A stretch of 64,000 nt of DNA from Bugulina stolonifera (Eukaryota; Bryozoa; Gymnolaemata; Cheilostomatida; Bugulidae), in assembly GCA_935421135.1 (NCBI GenBank), contig OW285193.1, positions 17,966,099-18,030,098 on the forward strand, written 5' to 3'. The notes below the pieces were generated by a model that was not told the origin of the DNA, did not search any database, and saw nothing but the letters and a program-made list of their open reading frames with translations. This document shows, piece by piece, positions 11,568 to 24,586 of the stretch. Within the stretch, counting starts at the first letter, position 1; each line of letters begins with the position of its first letter. The position numbers were made by a program, and so were the translations under genes.

Positions 11568-14500
11568 CTATAGGGTAGTGGAGGTAACAGGATTGAGTCC
11601 ATGAACTAGTACAGTAGGAGGAAGATCATTGGTCAGTTGAGTTAGTTGTTCGAGGTAATCGTCTGAGAAGGCCACAGTAGCGGGTGGTAGGGGGAGGTAA
11701 CAGTAGACTACAGAGCTACTGGCACTCTGTTCCTTTATCATTGTATTGATATCTGCAAGGAAGAGGTATGCCTATCAGATACATTGCAATGTTGCATATG
11801 GGGGTCGGGGTATTTATCACCTGTATATTGGTGTGGTAGTCTGGCGTACTAATCCGAACTAGTCACTGATTAGAGTTTAGAACTTTGGTTGGGACTGAAC
11901 CAAATTCCAAACTATAGCTTCCATGTTCCATGTTTTTACAGAAAAGATTATTTGTTATTTTATAAGCAATGTATGTTGAGGTACATGACCAAATAGCAGG
12001 AGTCTTTCTACACCCAGTAATACCTTGCAGGATCTAACTTGATTAAACATATACTTTTTCTTCCATTAAAATGTGAATGCCTAAATTGCTTTATCTTATA
12101 TTCTGCTGGATATTCAATACGTTAGTCTTCGTTAGTCTTAGTTTATAAGGTAATTTCCCCATTCAGATGGACAAAATTTGTCATCTGCTGGAGATACAGT
12201 ATAATATACAAATAGGTAGAGTGACTGATAAAAACAGCATACCTTGAATATATTCTGTCGGCAGCATTGGGGTATCTAATTGAACTTGTGACCTCAGAGC
12301 AGCAGGGTAGCGGAGATCTACGATCCTAGACCAGTTTATGGCTATAATCTCTGCCTCAATCCTCAACTGGTTCAGTATAACAGCCAATTTCCTCTTCTTC
12401 GTTTCAGTTTCCAGTTCGTTACCTAGCAACGACATACACAATGTTACCTAACAACAAAATGTCTGACATCATCTAGCAGCAACATAATGTACAATTTTAA
12501 TGCAAACAGTGAACGTAATTATTATGACTATGCTCCGACACTTCACCATAATAGTTTAGTTGTCGTAAAAACATAGTATAGTAGTTTGAGTTTTGAAATT
12601 ATTTTATAAAAACAGATCTAGGTTCTCTGAGCTGTGCACTTATTTATGTTGCAGGTTCACCAACATGGCGGATGGTAACGGCTTTTATCACTCGGCAAAC
12701 ACGAGTACATTGACATTGTACAGAACAGACAACCCCTCATATTGGAAAGAGCTTATTGTCGGCTATAACTCAAATCGTAACAAAATAAAAATAGTACAGT
12801 AATTACTATTAATAGTGAATGTGTAATAATGTTTATAACCTACTTGAATGGCACATGAATACTCTTAGGGACGTCGACTGTTTCCACCCTTTAACCATGT
12901 GAAGAACACAGGCTAGTTGTAGGAGAAATAGGCAACAGTTGTCCATGTAGTTGGAGTTATCTGGTATGAACATGTTGACTGGCCAGACATCAATATAGGT
13001 CTTGTTTCTGGACAAAATAACAGATTTTAGGTTCAAATAGTGAATATAGATTGTAGGATAATAAAAGAGTAAGAACAGCACCAAAAGTAGCAGAGTAATA
13101 ATATGAGTATAGATTGTTTATGGATCTTTTGGAACTATTGTGCAAGGTACAACTCTAACTACGACTACCTTTCAATGAGCATATCTCTCAGTACCCACTC
13201 TTATGCTATACCTACTTGAATATATTCTCTTTGTTCAGATTATGGAAATGCCTGAACAAACAGATGTTCTTCTGCATCTTTATGCAGTCCCTGATCATGG
13301 CAACATATTCCAACCGACTCACGTGACGCGGTTCACTCGCAGACCTTACACTTCGGAAATAGTTCACTGCCATGTTACTCTCGGCTGTCTCAGCAGCTCC
13401 AAACCCACTAGAAACATAACTGACCTGTCTTTGTCATGTGAACAACTAATGCAAAACAAACGTTGGCGTTATGTTCTCATGAGATATCAAAACCGGATGG
13501 ATCTGTAGATTGAAGGCACATACAAGTCAAAACTGTCAAGAAAAATGATGCTATTTTTATGCAAAGAATTCAAAGTTGTCATTTGAGCAATCAGGGACTT
13601 GATTTCTAAGCCATGAAAATACCAGTACCTGACCGGGATTTGAACCCGGAGCCTCTGCAGCACCTAATCGCCTTGCACAGTGAACAGAAGATGCTACCAC
13701 TACATCAGCTCAGCAATGAAATAAAATGGTCAAACCACCTAATTGAAAGTAGAACTACGCAAAAATCATCAAGCATACTGTATATATGATGCACTCATAG
13801 CCCTAGTTCACTCACAATCTGCTTTTCTTATTGTGGAAACTGAAGCTACTCTGGGGAGTTGTGTCATCATGGAATCCAAGGCATATGGTGTTAGGTTTCA
13901 TACCTCCTAGCCCAGAGATTCTCACCAACTGTTGTAGACCATCTCGTACTGAACTCGATAAAGTTATCTCCACAAAAGCCTTGACCTATATAACATACGG
14001 CACAGTAAATATAATACACTAAGCTCTGATATGACAACTTCGAACTATGATTCTCTAACAAGGAGACAAGTCATGTGTTTCAAAGTACCTTGAGATAGTC
14101 TATCAATGAGAGCCACTGTTTCTGTTCAGCCAAAGCTGGGTCTTTCCTGTTGTCGTCTAGCTTGCCAACCTTAACATGGCCGAGTATGTATAACCCACTT
14201 TTCTTCATGTCATTTATAAAGTCTATAATGTTAGCTGATTGTCTGGGGTTGCTGACCATGTATAGCATCTGTGGACGCCAGAACTTGACGTGATCTTTAC
14301 GACTGTCAAGCATTAGCAGATACTTTCTCACTTGATGGAATATCAGAGCCTGGCTGATGGAGCCTGTTGGAGCAGAATGTGCCACTTACACAAAGTGCTA
14401 TTCGAAAAAAAGTTAAACTAGTCCAATACAGCAATACTGTTACTGTTGAAATAGTGTAAAAGCTGACAAGTAAATTTATATTGCTGGGAGTGATTGCTAA

Positions 14501-17500
14501 CATTAGGACCATACCACCACATTCAAGGTTATTCACTTACAAGTGATTTGGTACAATTCGAAGTTGTCTGCTCTTACTTCAGTTAAAGTAGGAGAAGACA
14601 TATCTGAATTATATCCAATATCTTATGGGTGGCGCATGTTGACTTACCCCATCCAGTACTGAGAGAGCGGAAGTATAGTACTATGACCAGTAACATAGCC
14701 AATACAATACCAACAGCAGCATAGATAGGATTGATTAGAAATATCATGACCAGGGAGCATATGAAGGCTATGACACATGTCCACACGTTGAAGTATTTAA
14801 ATGTTGGTCTGCAAAACAATAAAGAACAATAATTATTAAAAAAATTCAGTGTAGCAAGGAACGACTTGCCCAGCAACTACATAAATATACATTCACTGAA
14901 ATTCCTGCAAACACCGTTGTTGTCATTTGTCCTACTTGCACATATAACAGCACTTAGGAGGCACACTTCCCCCATTTCTCCAATGGTAGTTACATACTTG
15001 TATAGCTAGAGGGTGACCAACCCAGGAACCAACTCAATAATCTAACCTTGTATTAATATCAAACGTAAACATTGAAACCATCACCTGCGTAGTCATACGA
15101 TTAGCAAGTGGTACAATAAAAAAACAAAGCTATTGGAGGACAGATAACTCCTACAAACTTTTATGATAATGTAAGAAGCTTATGGAACCATGAAGTGAAC
15201 ATATACTAGACATCCACCTTACAGTTACCTAAAGTTAGGTGCTGAGGCTAGGTCAAGGGCTAGACATGCCAGATTGACAGAAGCATAGGAAAGGAGGAAG
15301 AAGACAGTTGTCATTGGAGCAATTGCATTCATTGAGCCAATCAGGAGCACCGCCTACAAAAGAGATGAGAATATATTATATGTATGATCTGAATCCTAGA
15401 AGACATCATTAGTAAGAAAACTGTGGAGTAACTCCAATAGTACAATATCTGTTACACCAATATAGGACCATGTCATACCTGTACTAGTACCCAGACTATG
15501 TCATACCTGCACTAGTACCCAGACTATGTCACACCTGTACTAGTACCCAGACTATGTCATACCTGCACTAGTATCCAGACTATGTCATACCTGTACTAGT
15601 ACCCGGACTATGTCATACCTGCACTAGTACCCAGACTATGTCATACCTGCACTAGTACCCAGACTATGTCACACCTGTACTAGTACCCAGACTATGTCAT
15701 ACCTGTACTAGTACCCAGACTATGTCATACCTGCACTAGTACCCAGGACAATATCACAGCCACCCATGGATTTCCGCTACTGGATACAATGCGGGCGGGT
15801 CGAGTGAAGATCCCTACAAATTATCCCATCAAATATTAGATTGAGAGTCTACGACGTATAGAGTACTTAAGCATAATATTCCTATGTAGGCCTAGAAAGC
15901 TGCTGGGAGACATGGAAATGTATGAAGGGAATGGTTGATACAGCCAGTCACTGAAGTTAACTTGAAATATATTAAAACCAATTAGATCAGTCAAAAAAAA
16001 ATTAATCTCATTCGCCATTAACTAAGGTAGTAGGTCGACGCAGCAGTCAACTGACCGTTCTGTAGAACTTAGGATCACAGGCTAAAGTCTAACATACTCT
16101 TATTGTGCTTATACAAACTCAGGCTAAGGAGATGTAAATGACGCTGTATTACATTGAATGGTTTAATGAACAACAGTCTTAGAACACGAGAAAAAGCACC
16201 AATTCTATTGCTCTCAAAACAGAACACTGAAGGTGAGAGACTGAAGGAAAGTGAAAATACTTACAAAACAGATCGTCTCTAGCTAAAGCCTCCAGAACTC
16301 GAGAGGCACCAATGAGGTTTCCGAGAGCAGCGGATAGGGTCGCAGCAAATATTCCGATATACACAAATGGACCCCATAAGTTTATCTCCTGCAGAAAGTT
16401 GTAATCTCCATGGAGCAAATCCCTAAAGTGACAAATCATTATTAACATTAACACTGGCGCTATCAATAGTAACTGTGGTGACATAATACTACTATTAGCT
16501 ATCTTCCGTGTACACTACACTGCATATTCAACAATAACTGTACTTGAAATTAGGCGACCAAAAAAGCTATAAAAATAGTCACTGTGAATGTATGAATAAA
16601 AACTCAGGGAGTGAAATGGATCTAAGGTTGAAAATAACATAACGCTGATTCAACATACTGTATATAATGGATATACAAAGTAAAGTAACGGTATATTATC
16701 ATTATACATGTATATACAAGTGTGTAAAGTAACGGTATATTATCACTATACATGTATATACAAGTGTGTAGAGTAGTGGTACATGTATATCACTATATAT
16801 ACAAGTGTGTAGAGTAGTGATATATCACTATATATACACAAGTGTGTAAAGTAAAATAATGTGCTACTAACTTGGTGGTTGACGCTGCCACAAAGAGAGC
16901 CAATAGTATATAGATAACAAATGTAAATGATACAGCCATGATTGTGCCTTTAGGAATGGACTTGCTTGGGTTCTTGAGCTCTCCTGTAAATAAAGAAACA
17001 CCACAGCTGTAGTTATATAATGTTAGAATAACTGATCACTATAATAATATTATACTACAGCCATTGGATGTTCTAAACACAACACAATTTGAATGTGGAG
17101 TAATATGTGATCGAAGAGTTATTCTCCCTCTCTTTATTACCATTTTAGGGAGCAGACAAATCTTGAGTAATATTGCTACAAGTAATATTAGCACAGCATC
17201 AATGGATACTAAACTCAGGTATTACAATATAAAGTATTAGTAGAAAGTCATACCTGACATATTAGCACCATTCATAATCCCAGTAACACCAGAGAATAAT
17301 ACAGCAAACACAACAAAAAAGTTAAGTTTTTTCCCAGTAGTGTAATCCTTAGTGAAGGTACCTACAAAAGATAACTACATAGAATATATGTAATTATAAA
17401 TGTTGGTATTGGGGAAGCACAGTAGACCACTAAACATTCAATAATCAGTTTGTAAATCTATGTCTAAAATAGATCAAACACTTTTTCTACCATATTATGC

Positions 17501-20500
17501 AATACACAATTAAACAATAAACAACTATAATTTAGTAAAACCACAAACCATACTATGTAAAACAGAACAAAGAGATTGGAAAGTTCCCAAAAATATCAAA
17601 TGAAAGTTTGGAATTCTTCCAACCACCCCACTGACTTATTGAACTTTGTAAAATATGGACCCTAATGTTGCGAATATTATTATCACAATTAGGGCCTAAT
17701 CTATAGCAATAAGTGTATATCACAATTAGTCTAGTAATAATACGTTATACTATATAATTACTAACTTTTGAAGTTGTTGGTAAACGTTGTGAGATTTAGC
17801 CCGGTATATCTTGCATACAGGTAGAACGGCTCCGTCTCATTTGTTTTATCATTGAAGAAATCATGTCCACAGGTTAAATTTTCATGCTTATACTTTAAAT
17901 ATCTGTCTTTGTTGATACACGGTATGGCTACTCTCGTGTCTGTCTTGACCCAAGTGCTTACTAGCACAGAGCCTATACAGATGGTAACTATCTACAACAG
18001 CAGGTGGATATTCTGACATGTGATACAAGTGCTCTCAATCAACATACAACATAGTAACCGTAGAAACATGTCATGACGTAATGTAATAGAATAATGCAGA
18101 CATAGCCACTAAGAACAGGTTTAGTATATTAACTACATACATCTACTATTTGTACTGCACACACTTTATACCAATATAGTCATCAACAGATAGGAATATC
18201 GAGTAATAATAGACTAAACGCAACAATGTTTACATATCGCAATGTGAATAACCTAATATTAAACAAGCGCCACTCAATTCAGCACATACTACAGAGGTTG
18301 GGGCACTTGACCAACTTACTGAGAGTATGACAGATGAGGTCACATGACCAATTTACTGAGAGTATGACAGATGAAGTCACATGATCAACTTACTGCGAGT
18401 ATGACATATGAGGTCACATGGCGAACTTACTGCGAGTACAACAGATGAGGTCACATGACTAACTTACTGCGAGTATGACATATGAAGTCACATGACCAAC
18501 TTACTGAGAGTATGACAGATGAGGTCACATGACCAACTTACTGCGAGTATGACAGATGAGGTCACATGACCAACTTACTGCGAGTATGACAGATGAGGTC
18601 ACATGACCAACTTACTGCGAGTATGACAGATGAGGTCTTGGCAAACATCTGAGCACCAATCATACAGATAGCCAGACAGAAGAGAAGCACTGCTGAACCA
18701 TAAGCATAGTTGTACCAGTATCCAACAGGTAATGGATGACCTGTAATGTCCACATCACATAATTACGTATATGCAGTGCGCTATGCAATGTTAGTTTTAA
18801 TGTGAATGTTGGTTTATGACACTACTGCAGTAAGATAAAGGTCTAGCAGGAAGAGTGCCTGTGAGACCTTCACTAATCTCACCAAATTATAAACATCTCC
18901 TGATTCAACGCTTCCACAAACTATGTTTGTGATCAGTCAATGCAGTCTCTGTTAGTCCTTTTCTGTACAAGTGCAGAATACATGTGACCCTAAATACAAT
19001 GTTGCCCTAAATACATGTGGCCCTAAATACAAAGTGGCCCTAAACACAATGTGGCCCCAAATACAGGTGACCCTAAATATACTGACCATGAAGAGAAACG
19101 CAAACTACTAACCTGGTTCCAAGCCCCCTTCGGAGCCCCATGCGTCAGTCACACCTTCTACGAATCCCGACACATACACAGCACAGGAGAATATATTAGC
19201 TAAGAAAAATAACAATCCAATACTTCCACCAAACTCTGGACCTAAAGCTCGACTAATCATATCTATATTGGTGTGTAAGGAAAGCAAACATCAAGTTTAG
19301 AATTGAAGTAATATTATTAAATGTGAAGTGAATACACGATGCACTATTTTAAAACTGTTACATATTACCACTTGGTTAGATAAAAGCTACAATTAGAACC
19401 AGGCCAATTGTTTATGAGGAGTTTTGGGTAAAGATTATAACCTCTCTAGTGATACAGTCAACCCCTGAAAGCATCTTCACTTTTTGTATCCTACAGTATG
19501 TGTGGATATAACCTATACTAGTTCTACCTCGTGAAAGGTCGACGACTTGATTAGTAATAGAATAGTAGAATAATAATTAGATATTATAGGAGACTATAGG
19601 CTTATTATAGGTTAGTAACATCTAGGCGCACCTCCAGTGTGCAGTAGCATTGACCTTCCCGCCACTTGCAATTTTGTAATATTATTTTGTGTAGGCTTAT
19701 AGCAGCTAGGTGAATAAACGTGTACGATGGTAACAGTGATATAAATTAGATTATTAAATGGCTACAATGATTAAATTGACTAAATAAGTGTTGGTGGCTG
19801 AGTGGCATAGCCTAGCGCCTAGTCACTCTGGTGAACACCGATTGGTCAATTTAGTAAGGATTGGTAAGGATACAATAAGCACCGCCCCCTTCCACAGCAC
19901 CATTGGTTGAGATTGCACATATAGACAATACAGTGAGACCAAGTATTCCATAAGCCAGTATGAATTGTGCAATGGCATACCATACTCCAGACTGGCCAAT
20001 CACAAATCCTGTAACAAGCATACAAAGATAATTTACAAAATTTTAACTACTGCAAAACTACATTATTTAAAGTTCTATGCCTTTCAAAATAGCGGTGGGT
20101 ATGCTGACCTTTGCAAGGTGGTAGCTCGAGTTAACATTTATAGAAAATCACACATTAACCCAAGTTATACTCTCTGCTATCAACACTTACTGCTAAGACT
20201 ATGCCAAATATATATGCATTAAAATCTTTGCACAGCAAGTTGCTTGTAGAAAGCTAGAAAACCATTAACACAGCTAAGATGACTAAGTTGATATTAGAAT
20301 AACAGGACCCTACCCTACCCTACCCCTGCATTAATCACATTGTTTGCTGCCAAAACTAATAAAATACAGTGCAGCTGATAAAAGTTTCCCTAATGCATTT
20401 TAATCTATTAAGTGCAGCCTACATACCAGTATAGAATGGACATTGTATAATAATTGAACCTTAGGCCTTCCAGGAAGTAAAAGAAGGCGGGTTGCCTCCA

Positions 20501-21804
20501 CGCATTATCAATATTATATTATTAGTGAATAAGAAAACTGAGGCCTCAGGCATCATTTAGAATTTGAAAGCAGCCATAGAGCCCCATACAACTGTTTCAT
20601 GGCAAAAACAAACAATTATTCACTGAACAGTGAAGGACTCTTTCCAATAAGCTACAGAGCATTGTTATATGTACAATCAAACCTTGAATTATTCCCCCCT
20701 ATCGCAGGTAACTTTTAGATAAATGGATTGTAGTGTCACATTATTATAATGAACTCTTGACAGATTATTTGAATTGACTAATAAGGTGACTTCCTGCAAT
20801 TCATATATTAAAGGCAAGTTGCCGACTTTTTATCATCAATTTCATGAAGCATGGTATAAGAAATAGTGACCATAAAATGTTGGGATTCCTCTGAACGATC
20901 GATTAGGATTAAGATTCTGCCCGCTTCATTGTGGAATTTCTTAAAAGTCTGGCTGATGTTAACTTTTATAGCCAAATAATAATCGAAGGAGACAAGATCA
21001 GACAGGTAACCTAAGTGGTTTCCTTTTAGCTGGGAATGTATAGTATGTCAGCTTCATTAAATGACCAAAAACATGTGATGAACAATAGTAGCCGTGGAAC
21101 TCTATAAAAGAGTTTAGTTTTTAGGAGCATGACTCACACTTAGTTCATTTAACCAATAGACTTATAAGCCAACGTCAGATTCTATGGGCCCTGCCCTACT
21201 CATTGACTGCAGGCTTGTATAGTGCAAATTTTAAGACTGAGGTGTAATTGCTTATGCAGAAGTATTTAGTTGAATGCCTTTATAATTATATCATGTGCTT
21301 TTACACTGGACTTACCAGATTTCCCACATCACATGGCGATTAATTTATTTTATAGCATGGAGCCATTAGCAAGTTTTAAAAATTTTATTCAATTATAGAA
21401 TATACATGTAATTATTATAACTGCAGAATATATAATTCTATAATGATAATAATAAAATAATTATAATAACAATAGAAGAATAATAATTGAATAGTTAAGT
21501 TTTAGTTTAACTCATTATTTAACTTACCCAGTCTCAAAAACACAGTAGTACTAAATTGTGAGAGTGCAACTGGAACAAAAACTCCAAAGAATGTATTCAA
21601 AACTCGCACAGAGTTAGCATGTGTTTCTGCATGATCAACAGCTGAACTAGTATTATCGATCTCATCTAGATCAGCTGCTAAATTCCTACTCAAACTTCTA
21701 ATGAGCAACGGTTGGTCCTCATTTTCACTAGACTGCTGAGGATAGTACCCGCGTATATTGTGCAATTGAGCATTTGCGTGTCCATTTTCATCACCAGCTG
21801 CCAT
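11568..21804 (-). CDS. SLC12A9: SLC12A9 cation-chloride cotransporter-family protein
   Basis: A multi-pass membrane protein of the SLC12 family. Vertebrate SLC12A9 is known as CIP1 and has been linked to lysosomal ion transport. The coding exons (minus) are 21528-21804, 19874-20008, 19113-19262, 18616-18740, 17766-17991, 17254-17361, 16872-16983, 16265-16422, 15731-15813, 15229-15353, 14648-14808, 14089-14363, 13816-13985, 13216-13407, 12844-13007, 12243-12422 and 11568-11752. All phases join, giving 941 aa against about 914 in human. Matched segments in order are TM1 ([15 protein letters not shown]), [46 protein letters not shown], the cytosolic motif [27 protein letters not shown], and the C-terminus [14 protein letters not shown]. 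The 13216-13407 acceptor is the least certain. Two introns begin with minisatellites that copy the exon end and donor. The ORF start has a Kozak-like ATGGCAGC context. Confidence 0.93.
12593..12802 (+). other. antisense open frame in SLC12A9 intron 15, probably spurious
   Basis: An open frame with an internal ATGGCGGATGG start at about 12664 lies antisense inside the intron between SLC12A9 exons 15 and 16. It would encode about 46 residues with no recognisable motif, and I see no splice partner. It is recorded only because its start context is unusually good. Confidence 0.12.
13631..13712 (-). repeat. tRNA-like sequence, probable SINE head or tRNA pseudogene
   Basis: On the minus strand this intronic segment carries an A-box-like TGATGTAGTGG and, about 50 nt later, a B-box-like GGTTCAAATCC flanked by CCGG and CCGG pairing bases. 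This is the layout of an RNA polymerase III internal promoter. I could not fold a convincing anticodon arm, so a tRNA-derived SINE fragment is likelier than a working tRNA gene. Confidence 0.45.
15475..15754. repeat. 28-bp minisatellite containing the SLC12A9 exon 9 splice donor
   Basis: Ten 28-bp units. Read on the minus strand, the first unit is the last 24 coding bases of exon 9 followed by its donor (GTGCAG then GTATGA). The other nine repeat the same exon end plus donor with small changes (GCAG or ACAG; GTATGA or GTGTGA). The unit length is not a multiple of 3. Confidence 0.93.
16676..16850. repeat. about 55-bp degenerate tandem repeat in SLC12A9 intron 7
   Basis: About four diverging copies of a unit containing GTAAAGTAACGGTATATTAT and TACATGTATATACAAGTGTG lie just downstream (gene sense) of exon 7, ending about 20 bp from its donor. 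Confidence 0.8.
18313..18648. repeat. 37-bp minisatellite containing the SLC12A9 exon 4 splice donor
   Basis: Nine 37-bp units. On the gene strand each comprises the final coding bases of exon 4 (CTCATCTGTCATACTCGCA), the donor GTAAGTTGG and the first intron bases. Most copies retain an intact donor. The exon-proximal unit is the real junction at 18615/18616. Confidence 0.94.
18986..19081. repeat. about 17-bp tandem repeat in SLC12A9 intron 3
   Basis: Six degenerate copies of a unit built on GGCCCTAAATACAATGT begin about 31 bp inside the intron that follows exon 3. The array stops just short of the splice donor, unlike the arrays at exons 4 and 9. Confidence 0.8.
20009..21527. other. SLC12A9 intron 1 (1.5 kb)
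   Basis: No coding exon is visible between the first coding exon and exon 2. The stretch is unique, AT-rich sequence with a short AT-rich tract at 21360-21490. Small open frames on the plus strand have no motif. Transcripts from the upstream alternative first exons would also have to read across it. Confidence 0.5.
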
Positions 21805-22640
21805 ACTACTAGTAGTAATTAAAAGCCTAGAAGACTGAAATGTACTGCTCGTTTTCGTCTAATGTAGGAAGAAACAATGGGAAATGGTACTAGTTGAGTA
21901 AAAGAAACGTTGTAGTCTGGAATTGTGTAGGTGAAAAGAATAGTGAGTCTCTAGTAGAATGTATACGCGTGCAAGTAATAGCCTGTATAAATAATAAAGT
22001 CACATGATTAGTCAGCTGTTTCCGTGTCACTCGCCCCGCAGCCACGCCTCCTTTGAAATATTGAATGGGCAACTCCGAAAATCTCTGCAGGACCAAATAA
22101 CTTGTTGGAACAGAGAGTCCAGCCCCAGTCACACTCACACTCACACCTCACAACACAACACTTTCCTGTCATTTGTTTTGTTGTGAGAAAGGAACCAGGA
22201 TGAGCCCCATTAAACAAATCCTATCACGCATTGCAAGCTGATATTACAATATATATTTTGAGAACTTTGTTGTGGCGATGTGATTATGCAGTTGAATGTG
22301 TTGCAGAAATGTTCGTTCTTTTTAATTTGCAAGTTGTAGAAGCTGTCATACGCTCGTTCTTACTCCTTGGTTTGTCACGATTAAAAGTTATACAGATTTG
22401 ACTTTATACAATGTAGACACATGTTTTCTGTCTTGTGTGTGTGTATCAAACTGACGTACATGCAGATCTTATAAAAATGGTAATATATTCATTGCATATA
22501 ATGTGCATCATCCTATTTTATTTGTATGTATATTTTGCATTATATTATCCTGTAATGTAAAGCTGTAAAATCGTTGACTGACGTACTATAATATTATAGA
22601 ATATGCATGCATCAACGTATACCGTCCATACTGTACACAC

Positions 22641-23265
22641 CTGTACGGAGTAGGATTGTGGTACTAAACTGTCCCAAGGCCACAGGGGCAAACACTCCTC
22701 CAAACCAGCCAAGTTTTTTACTGTCGTCACGAAAGAATCCATTGGTACTGAAATGCATAGACATATGCAATATACATGTAAATGGTATGCCGTAACACAG
22801 ATATTTTAGAGAATATGGTGTTGATCGGTCAACTGCACTGTACAGTGTACAGCGATGTACATTTATAATACACACATTCAGTTATGTAGTGCATTTCCTT
22901 TGGGATATGGGGGGAGTGTACATGTAGAAGTGAAATCAAAGAGCAGTTGTATTTATAACCTTGCTGAATGTAAGAGAACTATGAGTATGTACATGTAAAT
23001 ACTAATACACCATGTTTACATGCCACACTCTATCTGGTTGCTGAGTAACCTCTGTCTGATTTCATAGTCGGCAGACTCATGTTATCATGTTAAAATATAC
23101 TCAACTGACCTCTGGTACACTGATCTCCGCACAACCAACATATACTTACCCTATAAGAGCCTCCTCATCCTCAGGGATCTGCCTGATGTCTCTAGATCTG
23201 TGGTAGCTAAAGGTGAGATGCTGTGAGCTTTCATAGAGGGTGTTAACATTTGAGTTATTGGCCAT
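22641..23265 (-). CDS. SLC12A9: alternative N-terminal exons of SLC12A9
   Basis: Two exons, 23150-23265 (ATG at 23265, 38 codons plus 2 nt) and 22641-22747, join in phase. They encode a 75-residue N-terminus ending in a second version of transmembrane segment 1 (GVFAPVALGQFSTTILLRTG). The exon ends with one leftover base, exactly like the 21528-21804 exon, so either can splice to exon 2 at 20008 and restore the same frame. The N-terminal tails differ: MANNSNVNTLYESS here, [14 protein letters not shown] in the other. No further exons of a second full transporter lie between 22640 and 21805. The likeliest reading is alternative promoters with mutually exclusive first-TM exons. A decayed tandem duplicate is the alternative. 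Confidence 0.75.
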
Positions 23266-24586
23266 GGCTTGTAATGCTGCATTTGTACATGTATATACAG
23301 TGCAATAATCGCGTGAAACAATTTTCATAGGAAAAATGAATTTCTCCACAATGAATAATAAGGCATCCTGTACTATATTATACCCTTCAGGTGTTTGTGT
23401 GAGAATATAAACGATTTATGTAACATAAGGTGAAATTTACTTCCAAGGTAATTTTAGGTAGAAAGAAAATAATTTTGTTTGACAGTAAACCAAGTGTGGA
23501 TATCTTCACCTAAGAGTTGCACTCTCTTCTACATTCCTAGCCTATGCATACATATTGTAGTACAGCAAACTAGCAGACTATATGCATGTGGAACACAGAA
23601 TAAGTCACCAGGTTTATTACTGCTGTACTAATAACAGTTAATTGTTGTACATATACACCTATATAATCTATGAGAGTATAACCTACCTCATTACAGACAT
23701 GAACTTGACACAGTTTGGAGAATGTAGATATAATAGTGTGTAGATATAATAGTATTTGTTAGCAGGTGCTGATCTCTCATATCCCGGACTTTTACTTATT
23801 CTATATTGTCGTTCATCTTTTTATCATAGTGAAATTATTATCAGTATAGAGCATGCAGTACTGTACTGATAATCTTGCTATACTACCATATGCATGGAAT
23901 TGTATTACTGTACAGTAAATCAATGCTAATAGATAAGATCTTACACTATTTATCACATGGTTCATAGTTTTGTCAGATATGTTTGTTTAGTATAAGATTC
24001 CTGCACATAGCATGCTGAGTTCTATTTGGATAGGACATGGTACTATATATAATTATTCTTTATTCCTCCCAGCATACCTTATAATGTAACCAGGAAACTT
24101 AAATGCACTTCTCATAATGTCAAAACTCTCGAGACACCCAGCTTCCTCATGGTGGAGAAGGGAACAGGAACTTAGGCTGGTAATGAAATACTACATGCAA
24201 TGTAGTACATGTATGTGTAAGGATGAAGGTACATGTACATAATGGCATATGGGGTTACTTTGAAATTGTCTCCCCATGGCAATTATGCTGCACTCATGTT
24301 AAATGTGAACTGTTGCAATACGGACAGGAATCTGACTGACTTGAGGTCATTTATTAACAATGAAAGTTGTAACAATAAATCATTCAGTACACCTACATGT
24401 AGATACTAAACTCTATGCATAAGCTCATGTATTCCACAGTCAACTCTGGGATAATATACATGCTGATAATGTGTGGCATAAAAATAGGAGTATTTATTAT
24501 AACAGCAATGAAGTGCATATAAAATGTTCAGGAATGGCACAAATGCAGTAGATAGCAAAGTTTATGTTTAGTCTATTTGATTGTAC
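23266..24586. other. intergenic DNA between GALM-A and SLC12A9
   Basis: I see no exon in this 1.3 kb. It should contain the promoter for the upstream SLC12A9 first exon and the 3' UTR of the mutarotase gene ending at 24587. Confidence 0.45.

Noticed and set aside
13203..13508. Plus-strand 101-residue frame with good composition
   Set aside because: It is the antisense shadow of SLC12A9 exon 14 (13216-13407), whose minus-strand translation matches the transporter C-terminal domain.
19795..19850. Plus-strand A-box-like TGGCTGAGTGG
   Set aside because: A perfect A-box match by sequence, but there is no B box at the expected spacing and no tRNA fold.
22008..22217. Additional minus-strand frame between the two SLC12A9 first-exon sets, considered as more transporter exons
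   Set aside because: The translations lack transporter motifs and have no phase-compatible splice sites. It is treated as UTR, promoter or intron.
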